The notes under the pieces: model-generated
The model's input: only the letters and a program-made list of their open reading frames with translations
Told to the model about the DNA's origin: nothing
The model's database searches: none
Part shown: positions 1 to 5,028 of the stretch, piece by piece
How the letters are laid out: each line of letters opens with the position of its first letter
Position numbering within the stretch: position 1 is the first letter of the stretch
Assembly (NCBI GenBank): GCA_035358315.1
Contig: DAOPPB010000018.1
Coordinates: 1 to 10,360 of the forward strand
DNA from: JAAZNV01 sp035358315
GTDB taxonomy: Bacteria > Patescibacteriota > WWE3 > UBA101185 > UBA10185
Direction: 5' to 3'
DNA: 10,360 bases
Made by a program: the position numbers and the translations under genes

Positions 1-40
1 GTGTGAATATTTTTAGCTTTCGGGCAGTGGTTGTTTTCAC
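1..40 (-). CDS. Possible start of a hypothetical gene running off the window edge
   Basis: On the minus strand an open frame begins with GTG at 40-38 and stays open to the window edge, reading MKTTTARKLKIFT. The frame has a stop about 20 bases upstream of the GTG, so any start lies between there and the edge. It lies downstream of the acidic 100-residue gene on the same strand, with a gap of under 50 bases, so it could be the next gene of the same unit. No SD is visible and only about 13 codons can be read. This may be chance. Confidence 0.15.
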   Translation of the reverse strand, partial: MKTTTARKLKIFT

Positions 41-86
41 TTTTACAATGATACCAATTTATCCCCCGGACTTTCCACTTTTAGTA

Positions 87-389
87 TCAATCTATATCAA
101 AATCGCCGTCAAAATCGGGATCTCTACCACCCTCGGAATCATCTTCACCGAAATAATCAGATTCTTTTTCAAGTTCAGCAATGTAATCAACTTCTTTCAT
201 TTTTGCCGCTTTCTCAGCCTTGTTAATTCCTAGTGCATCTTTAATATCCTCGGGAAGAATTTCGCCACTTTCTTCTTCAACCCCGGTGTCTTCTTCAAGA
301 TCTTCAACCCCAACGATTTCTTCTTTTGTTTTGGTTTTCAATTTTTTTGTAACTACCGATTTTTTATTGGTTTTTTTATCTTTAGTCAT
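87..389 (-). CDS. Small acidic hypothetical protein (100 aa)
   Basis: No family is recognised. The protein has two parts. The first 25 or so residues are very basic (repeated Lys and Thr, starting MTKDKKTNKKS). The remainder is strongly acidic, with runs of Glu and Asp and a C-terminus that is nearly all Asp, Gly and Phe (DFDGDFDID). The charge split suggests a disordered protein, perhaps contacting nucleic acid or a basic partner; this is inference. The middle (LPEDIKDALGINKAEKAAKM) could form a short helix. I chose ATG at 389 rather than the TTG at 413 because a perfect TATAAT on this strand (420-415) leaves a predicted transcript start near 408, downstream of the TTG. No SD precedes 389. 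It is divergent from trxB. The stop is TGA. Confidence 0.6.
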   Translation of the reverse strand: MTKDKKTNKKSVVTKKLKTKTKEEIVGVEDLEEDTGVEEESGEILPEDIKDALGINKAEKAAKMKEVDYIAELEKESDYFGEDDSEGGRDPDFDGDFDID

Positions 390-408
390 AGTAGATATTG
401 GAAATAAC

Positions 409-437
409 TTCAAAATTATACATAAGTGTAATACAAT
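409..437 (+). promoter_or_regulatory. Predicted trxB promoter, leaderless geometry
   Basis: TTCAAA (409-414; 4 of 6 to TTGACA), a 17-base spacer, then TACAAT (432-437; 5 of 6 to TATAAT). Only six bases separate the -10 from the ATG at 444, so the predicted first transcribed base is at or next to the A of the start codon. No SD is present. Confidence 0.45.
415..420 (-). promoter_or_regulatory. Perfect -10 box (TATAAT) for the small acidic gene
   Basis: TATAAT on the minus strand, 25 bases upstream of the ATG at 389, predicts a transcript start near 408 and a leader of about 19 bases. No good -35 is seen. It lies inside the spacer of the proposed trxB promoter on the other strand. Confidence 0.5.
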
Positions 438-443
438 ATTTGC

Positions 444-1436
444 ATGAGCGAATCAAGTACCATTTTTGATGTGATAATAATAGGAAGCGGTCCATCGGGA
501 TTGACCGCGGCTGTATATGTTTCACGCGCTTTTTTAAAAACTCTTGTAATCGGAGGAAATCCCCCCGGAGGTCAGCTGGCCGTTACGAGCGATGTGGAAA
601 ATTTTCCCGGCTTTCCGGAGGGAATTAAAGGGCCGGAATTAATTTCCAGAATAAGAAAGCAGGCTGAAAAGTTCGGGGCTGAATTTGCAGATGAGAATGT
701 TGTAAAAATCTCAGGTTCTTTTGAAGAGAACTTTACTCTTGAGACAGACGGGGGAAAAATTTTTAAAGCCCGTGCAGTTATCGTGGCTACCGGTTCTTCG
801 GCAAAATGGCTGGGGCTTGAGAGCGAACAAAGATTAATAGGAAGAGGTGTCTCCGCCTGCGCAACCTGCGATGGGTTTTTCTTTAAGGATAAAGTTATTG
901 CGGTTGTGGGCGGAGGAGATTGTGCGTTGGAGGAAGCTACTTTTCTGGCGCGATTTGCGTCCAAAGTTTATGTTCTTGTCAGAAAAAGCGAGAGTGAATT
1001 AAAAGCCTGCAAATATTTGCAGAAAAGAGCTTTTGATATTTCAAAAATTGAATTCATGTTTAATACCCGGGTTTTAGAAGTACTGGGAGAAAATTCGGTA
1101 AAAGGTTTGAGGGTTGAAAGAAAGGTTGAAAAAAACGGCGTTGAAACTACGGAAGAGATTATTATGGATGATGTGAGAGGTCTTTTTGTGGCAATCGGGC
1201 ATGAACCGAACACGAAGTTTTTAAGCGGATTTGTTGAATTGGATGAAAAAGGATATGTGAAAGTAATGGAAGGCAGCAAAACTTCAAAGGAAGGTATTTT
1301 TGCTTCCGGAGATGTTCACGATTTTAGATACAGACAGGCGGTAAGTTCCGCGGGATTCGGTTGCATGGCCGCCTTGGATACAATAAGATTTTTAGAGGAA
1401 CACGGAATTGAAGCCCACGTTGCCTCTTATCAGTAG
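444..1436 (+). CDS. trxB: Thioredoxin reductase (FAD, NAD(P)H-dependent)
   Basis: This is a low-molecular-weight thioredoxin reductase of 330 residues, close to the usual 310-330. It passes electrons from a nicotinamide cofactor through FAD to a redox disulfide and then to thioredoxin in the cytoplasm. Visible in order: FAD-binding GSGPSG (14-19), PPGGQL (40-45), the second FAD motif ATGSSAKWLG (115-124), the active disulfide CATC (139-142), the nucleotide-binding GGGDCALEE (156-164), and the C-terminal FAD motif GIFASGDVHDFRYRQAVSSA (284-303). The region that normally reads HRRxxxR and binds the NADPH 2'-phosphate is VRKSESELK here (179-187), so cofactor preference is uncertain. The ATG at 444 gives a normal N-terminus. 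No SD is seen, and a -10-like box lies 6 bases upstream. No thioredoxin gene is in the window. Confidence 0.95.
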   Translation: MSESSTIFDVIIIGSGPSGLTAAVYVSRAFLKTLVIGGNPPGGQLAVTSDVENFPGFPEGIKGPELISRIRKQAEKFGAEFADENVVKISGSFEENFTLETDGGKIFKARAVIVATGSSAKWLGLESEQRLIGRGVSACATCDGFFFKDKVIAVVGGGDCALEEATFLARFASKVYVLVRKSESELKACKYLQKRAFDISKIEFMFNTRVLEVLGENSVKGLRVERKVEKNGVETTEEIIMDDVRGLFVAIGHEPNTKFLSGFVELDEKGYVKVMEGSKTSKEGIFASGDVHDFRYRQAVSSAGFGCMAALDTIRFLEEHGIEAHVASYQ

Positions 1437-1461
1437 CTTGATATTGCCGTATAAAATGTAA

Positions 1462-2547
1462 CTACTCTATTCCCGGTAATGTGTCTTGTAGATCTTTTGC
1501 CTGTTCTTTTGGAGATTTTGGTTTAGGTTTTGGATTTGTTTTGCTTAAACCAAGTTCTTCGTAAAAGAGTGGGTCCTCCGGTGGCTCGGGAATTTTGGAA
1601 GGGGATTTTGGCATGATTGTAGTTATATCTTCGGTGGAATCCTCGGGAGAAAATTCAGAAGGGTCAAAAGGTCCGTCTTCGGGTGGCTCGCCGATGTTTG
1701 TTTCTCCATATAATTTCCGCACAAGATCATCATCATTTTTTGTAGTTGTGTACTCTTCCATTCCCGGGAGAGGGGGCATGTCGGACTTTCTACGTAATTC
1801 ACTAACCGGTATTTCTTTTCCGCTCGGAGTTCTAATGGTAGGCGATTCTTCAGGAGGCGGGGGTGGGGGTTCTTTTATTACATAGTTTTTATTCCAACTA
1901 TAACTGTTTTTGTTTCCTCTCTTTTTCCTGGTAAAGAGCTCTTTTCCTATTTCGCTCATTAAAACACTATTAATATCACCATAATATGTTATATTCACTC
2001 TTCCGTTGCTCATTCTTCCTGCCAATTTTTGTGATGTATTAAATATCTCCCAAATTCCTGTTGGTTTTCCACGTTCCTCTAGTGTCTCTATTGCTGCTTT
2101 TATTATTTTTATTTTTTCAATCTGCTTCGGAGAAATTTTTAACTCTTTTTTTGTCTTTTTCCCGTTTTCATCGGTAATAATTTCAAAAATTTTGGTTTCG
2201 GGAGTTTTTTCATGTTTTTCGTCAGGATTATTTTTTTCGTCGTCCATTCCCTTTTTTGTGTTCTTCGTACTTTCCATATTTGTATTTATGCTTGTAATCT
2301 CCTCTTTTGGAACTTTACCTGCACCCCTATCGCCCGTGTACTCCTTAGTACCTTCCGGCTGGTTTTTTATATTATTTTCCGTTAGTTTAAGATCATCCTC
2401 ATTGTTATTTAGGACGTTATCAGGATAATTTTCAGGATTTTCATTGGAACCACTTTTAGTGTCGCTCTCAAGAACATTTTCATTATTTTCGAAGTCTCCG
2501 GGATTTTCGGGGAAATCCCATATAGACATTTGAGATTCGTTTTCCAC
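1462..2547 (-). CDS. Acidic, mostly disordered protein with a central winged-helix-like (possibly HARE-HTH) domain
   Basis: This 361-residue protein is not assigned to a known family. Residues 1-115 are low-complexity, rich in Asn, Glu, Asp and Lys, and look disordered. Residues about 118-222 look folded: a helix (ISPKQIEKIKIIKAAIETLEERGKP), then WEIFN, and later DINSVLMSEIGKELFTRKK followed by a short strand (YSWN). The pattern 'helix, GKPT, xEI, ..., short helix, LFxRK' resembles HARE-HTH winged helices such as the folded part of the Firmicute RNA polymerase delta subunit, which also has an acidic disordered tail. That match is inference. Residues 227-232 are six prolines, and the tail (233-361) is Pro-, Glu-, Asp- and Lys-rich. 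The start is GTG at 2547; ATG at 2529 (Met7) is an alternative. It converges on trxB, 25 bases away. No signal peptide or membrane segment is seen. Confidence 0.75.
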   Translation of the reverse strand: MENESQMSIWDFPENPGDFENNENVLESDTKSGSNENPENYPDNVLNNNEDDLKLTENNIKNQPEGTKEYTGDRGAGKVPKEEITSINTNMESTKNTKKGMDDEKNNPDEKHEKTPETKIFEIITDENGKKTKKELKISPKQIEKIKIIKAAIETLEERGKPTGIWEIFNTSQKLAGRMSNGRVNITYYGDINSVLMSEIGKELFTRKKRGNKNSYSWNKNYVIKEPPPPPPEESPTIRTPSGKEIPVSELRRKSDMPPLPGMEEYTTTKNDDDLVRKLYGETNIGEPPEDGPFDPSEFSPEDSTEDITTIMPKSPSKIPEPPEDPLFYEELGLSKTNPKPKPKSPKEQAKDLQDTLPGIE

Positions 2548-2553
2548 ATTAAA

Positions 2554-2559
2554 ATTTTA
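2554..2559 (-). promoter_or_regulatory. Predicted -10 box for the disordered winged-helix protein, leaderless geometry
   Basis: TAAAAT on the minus strand (2559-2554) is followed by six bases and then the GTG start at 2547. No SD and no convincing -35 are visible. The spacing is the same as at trxB, which supports the GTG as the true start. Confidence 0.35.
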
Positions 2560-2633
2560 CAACGAAAGGAAAACATTTGGTATGGATAAATTACGAAAAT
2601 ATTGGGCAAGTGCAGATCGAAATTATGTTGGTA

Positions 2634-2663
2634 TTGACCTTGAGGTTTTAAAAATAGTATATT
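2634..2663 (+). promoter_or_regulatory. Predicted promoter of the Ig-like surface protein
   Basis: TTGACC (2634-2639; 5 of 6 to consensus), an 18-base spacer, then TATATT (2658-2663; 5 of 6). The predicted transcript start is near 2670, only a few bases before the ATG at 2675. The open frame reaches back to 2582, but the promoter lies inside that stretch, so the upstream ATG is unlikely to be used. Confidence 0.55.
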
Positions 2664-2674
2664 TAATAGAGTAT

Positions 2675-3211
2675 ATGAAAAATCTAATTAAGTTTTTCAG
2701 ATTTATTTTTCCCTGTGTTTTAGTTGTCTTGTTTTTTGAATATTCCTTCGCTGCGGTTTTAACTTTGCAGAGAATAGGCGCTCTTAATACTGGAGGAAAA
2801 AGTTATGCCGACTGGTGGTATACAGGTCCAAGTCCTGTTCTTTCCGGTACAGCGAAAGCCGGGGAAAATATCTCTATTAAAATAGGAGAAGATTCCTTTT
2901 CGGTTACTCCCGATTCTTCCGGTAATTGGAGCTACGCTACCAGTTTAGAAAAAGGCGATTATCCTATTCAAATAACTCAGGGAGAGGAGAAAATAGCTTT
3001 CACCCTCCATTTCGGGCAGAGCATGCCTTCGGGTACCACTCAGTCCGGTTCTCAGCCGGAATCAACTTCAAGCGTTCCCGATACGGGTTTTAATCAATAT
3101 GTTGCGCTGACCTTCGGAATAGGGATTATATTATTCGCTACTTATTTGTATTTTTTGACGGATAGCAAGAAAAAGTCGGTTTTTGAATCAAGAGTATTAA
3201 AAGAGAAATAG
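2675..3211 (+). CDS. Secreted Ig-like domain protein with sortase-type C-terminal anchor (VPDTG)
   Basis: Predicted 178-residue cell-surface protein. From the ATG at 2675 it begins MKNLIKFFRFIFP, with basic residues then a hydrophobic stretch (about 8-26) ending near SFA-A, a likely signal peptide. Residues about 53-114 look like one bacterial Ig-like domain: LSGTAKAGENISIKIG, then SVTPDSSGNWSYATSLEKGDYPIQIT. A Ser/Thr/Gln/Gly linker follows, then VPDTG (134-138), a hydrophobic helix (about 142-161) and a basic tail starting DSKKK (163-167). The order 'xPxTG, helix, positive tail' is that of a cell-wall sorting signal, with Val in place of the usual first Leu. No sortase is in the window, so plain membrane anchoring is also possible. 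An in-frame ATG at 2582 would add 31 residues with no signal-like character. It converges on pcm, 16 bases away. Confidence 0.8.
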   Translation: MKNLIKFFRFIFPCVLVVLFFEYSFAAVLTLQRIGALNTGGKSYADWWYTGPSPVLSGTAKAGENISIKIGEDSFSVTPDSSGNWSYATSLEKGDYPIQITQGEEKIAFTLHFGQSMPSGTTQSGSQPESTSSVPDTGFNQYVALTFGIGIILFATYLYFLTDSKKKSVFESRVLKEK

Positions 3212-3227
3212 CACATAGTTTTTATCG

Positions 3228-3860
3228 TTAGTTTTCCACCAGCGGAACAAACACAAATCCTGGGTAGAACTCTTTTTTGTAATTATTGTCTTCATTTTTC
3301 GTTTCCTTATAGATTCCATTGTTCTTGGGGTAAACCATAATTCCGCCGTTTTTTAATTGTTCTCTCCAGGAATCCGGAACTTCTCTGACCTCAGCGGCGC
3401 AAATAATCCTGTCAAATCCTTTTACTTCCTTTGATACTTCGGGAAGACCTGTTTTTCCGTTTGCGAGATAAAAACTTATTCTTTTTATTAACTTCGGATA
3501 TTTAAGGGCATTATTTTTTCCGAATTCAAATATTTCAGGAACTATTTCAACGGCATATATATGACCGCTATCACCCACAATGTCGGCCAAAAGACATGTC
3601 TGCCAGCAGGAGCCCGATCCGATGTCCATTATTTTATTTCCATTTTCGGGATTTAAAAGTTCCAGCATGAATGCAACGGTATAGGGCTGGGAAATTGTCT
3701 GACTGCTTCCTATCGGAAGGGCATCGTCATAATAGGCAGCGGATTTGTTCTCCGGTCCGACAAAATCTGCTCTGTCAACATTTTTAAATGCCTCAATAAT
3801 TTTCGGAGATCCTAAAACCCCTGTATTTATTAGATAATTTACTAAATCTTCGCTGTTCAT
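3228..3860 (-). CDS. pcm: Protein-L-isoaspartate O-methyltransferase
   Basis: Cytoplasmic repair enzyme (210 residues, normal length) that uses SAM to methylate isoaspartyl residues in ageing proteins so they can revert to aspartate. The family signature is clear: DDALPIGSSQTISQPYTVAF (45-64), followed by SAM motif I IMDIGSGSCWQTCLLA (77-92), the acidic ribose-binding strand YAVEIVPE (102-109) and FDRIICAAEVREVP, then the LKNGGIMVYP strand. In motif I the third glycine of the usual GxGxG is cysteine (C85), which is unusual. The start is ATG at 3860; no strong SD is seen, only AGAG about 7 bases upstream. It is last in a minus-strand cluster after the HIT gene, with a 36-base gap and in the same reading frame. 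Role by homology is firm; activity is untested. Confidence 0.92.
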   Translation of the reverse strand: MNSEDLVNYLINTGVLGSPKIIEAFKNVDRADFVGPENKSAAYYDDALPIGSSQTISQPYTVAFMLELLNPENGNKIMDIGSGSCWQTCLLADIVGDSGHIYAVEIVPEIFEFGKNNALKYPKLIKRISFYLANGKTGLPEVSKEVKGFDRIICAAEVREVPDSWREQLKNGGIMVYPKNNGIYKETKNEDNNYKKEFYPGFVFVPLVEN

Positions 3861-3896
3861 TTTTGCTCTAATTTTTCATTTCCCGATGATTTTTGT

Positions 3897-4316
3897 TCAA
3901 TTTACATATTGTTCTTCGGAATCTCTAATTGTCGCTGCAAGTCTCTGTAACTCTTCCGTATCCGGTTTTGCAAAATGGGAATTTAAAAGAAGTCTGATGT
4001 TTTCACCTTTTTTCATCGGTATAAGTTTTATGTGCAAGTGGGGAACTTCTACTCCTTCAAAGATTACCCCCACCCTATCAATTGGAAGGGATTTTGTAAG
4101 CATCCGGGAAACTTTCTTCGCCGCCAGCATTATACCGTTTATTTCTTCGTCGGAATTCTGAAAAATATCCGAACTTTTGTGGTTCTTTGGGATTACCAGA
4201 GTCATTCCCTGGGTAATGGGATTAATATCCAAAAAAGCCAGGTAATTTTCGCTCTCCCAGATTTTAGCGCAGGGTATTTCATCTTTTGCTATTTTACAAA
4301 AAATACATTCTTCCAT
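3897..4316 (-). CDS. HIT-family (histidine triad) nucleotide hydrolase-like protein
   Basis: 139-residue HIT protein of the Hint/HinT type, a cytoplasmic family that hydrolyses nucleotide phosphoramidates or related substrates. The N-terminus CIFCKIAKDEIP (4-15) and the segment LAFLDINPITQGMTLVIPKNH (26-46) are typical. The triad reads VPHLHIKLIP (91-100): the first His (H93) and the nucleophile-position His (H95) are present, but the third His of HxHxH is Lys (K97). Some bacterial HIT proteins share this, so it may be a subfamily trait; the exact substrate cannot be told. The start ATG lies 2 bases after the stop of the Trm9-like gene, implying co-transcription. However, TAGAAT preceded by TGG (4331-4323) sits 6 bases before the ATG, so an internal leaderless promoter is possible. 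The stop is TGA. Confidence 0.92.
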   Translation of the reverse strand: MEECIFCKIAKDEIPCAKIWESENYLAFLDINPITQGMTLVIPKNHKSSDIFQNSDEEINGIMLAAKKVSRMLTKSLPIDRVGVIFEGVEVPHLHIKLIPMKKGENIRLLLNSHFAKPDTEELQRLAATIRDSEEQYVN

Positions 4317-4318
4317 AA

Positions 4319-5026
4319 TTAGATTCTACCAAAAATTAAGTACAGATTTTTATTATCCGCTCTGTATTTTTCCACCGGCTTTAGACCAGATTTTTTAAAA
4401 ATGTTTTCTATTTCCTTTATTTCATTTTCGGAGTATTTGTGGCAGAAACGGGCTCTGGAAGGTTCCGGTGATTTTTGTCCCCAACCCAAGATGTAGTCCC
4501 CCGGATTTTTCTCAAATTCCCAAAAAGTAATAACTAAAAGCCCGGGTTTGTTGAGAAGCTTCGGAAGATATTCAAACCATTGTTTGCGAATATTTTGGCC
4601 GGGGATATGATGAGTAAGCCCGAAAGCTACTACAACATCATATTTTTCATCTATTTTTCTTATATCCAAAATAACATCCTCTTTTACAAGTTTTTTATTC
4701 TGTTTTCCGGGTAGAACCTTTATTTTTTGCGCTTCCGATAAAAGGTCGTTATTCATATCTACTCCGGTATATTCAAACTTTTCTATTTTTGGGGCGATAA
4801 ATTTCAGAAATCTTCCGTTTCCGCACCCTAAGTCCAGAATTTTTATTCCGTCTGATTTCCGCGACTTTTCATCAGAAATTCTCCCACCGAACATTTTAGT
4901 TGTTATATCAATAACTCTACCCCACCCTTCCCATGGCTTTTGTCTGGTTTTTGAAAATTCTCTAAAAACCGATTGGTAAAATCTTTCATTTAGTTCTAAA
5001 ATTTGTCTTACCTCTTTTGAGTTCAT
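4319..5026 (-). CDS. Trm9/ALKBH8-like SAM-dependent methyltransferase (possible tRNA wobble-uridine carboxymethyl methyltransferase)
   Basis: 235-residue class I methyltransferase. SAM motif I is LDLGCGNG (64-71), followed by the acidic YTGVD (86-90). What marks it as Trm9/ALKBH8-like is a set of family features around that fold: FSKTRQKPW (24-32) matching FSQTRYKPW of yeast Trm9, a HH pair after the substrate loop (139-140; Trm9 has VHHW), LVITFWEFEK (164-173) matching LIYCWALEQ, a GDYILGW segment matching DVFVPW, and near the C-terminus YRADNKNLYLIF (221-232) matching FERDNWWVVAQ. These matches are from memory, not a search. Trm9 methylates cm5U34 of tRNA to mcm5U34, the step after Elp3, and elp3 is the head-to-head neighbour. 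Trm112, the usual partner, is not in the window. The ATG at 5026 is 2 bp from the elp3 ATG. It heads a cluster with HIT and pcm. A generic methyltransferase is the alternative. Confidence 0.75.
   Translation of the reverse strand: MNSKEVRQILELNERFYQSVFREFSKTRQKPWEGWGRVIDITTKMFGGRISDEKSRKSDGIKILDLGCGNGRFLKFIAPKIEKFEYTGVDMNNDLLSEAQKIKVLPGKQNKKLVKEDVILDIRKIDEKYDVVVAFGLTHHIPGQNIRKQWFEYLPKLLNKPGLLVITFWEFEKNPGDYILGWGQKSPEPSRARFCHKYSENEIKEIENIFKKSGLKPVEKYRADNKNLYLIFGRI
4323..4331 (-). promoter_or_regulatory. Possible internal extended -10 promoter for the HIT gene
   Basis: TGGTAGAAT on the minus strand (4331-4323) matches an extended -10 (TGn then TANAAT). Six bases separate it from the HIT ATG. 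It overlaps the last codons of the Trm9-like gene. No -35 is evident. Confidence 0.35.
4973..5002 (+). promoter_or_regulatory. Possible elp3 promoter inside the Trm9-like coding region
   Basis: TTGGTA (4973-4978; 4 of 6), an 18-base spacer and TAAAAT (4997-5002) would start a transcript near 5009, 20 bases before the elp3 ATG. With only 2 bp between the divergent starts, an elp3 promoter has to lie inside the neighbouring gene. Weak evidence in AT-rich DNA. Confidence 0.25.
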
Positions 5027-5028
5027 AT

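Noticed and set aside
390..413. TTG start at 413 for the small acidic protein
   Set aside because: It lies 1 base from the TATAAT box and upstream of the predicted transcript start.
1595..1885. Plus-strand Ser/Gly-rich open frame of 96 codons
   Set aside because: It is the antisense of the Pro/Ser/Asp-rich tail of the 361-residue protein; its low complexity mirrors that codon use.
2409..2609. 66-codon minus-strand open frame
   Set aside because: It overlaps the start of the 361-residue protein in another frame, with no SD or family resemblance.
2582..2674. 31-residue N-terminal extension of the Ig-like protein from ATG 2582
   Set aside because: A near-consensus promoter (2634-2663) lies inside it, and a normal signal peptide begins at ATG 2675.
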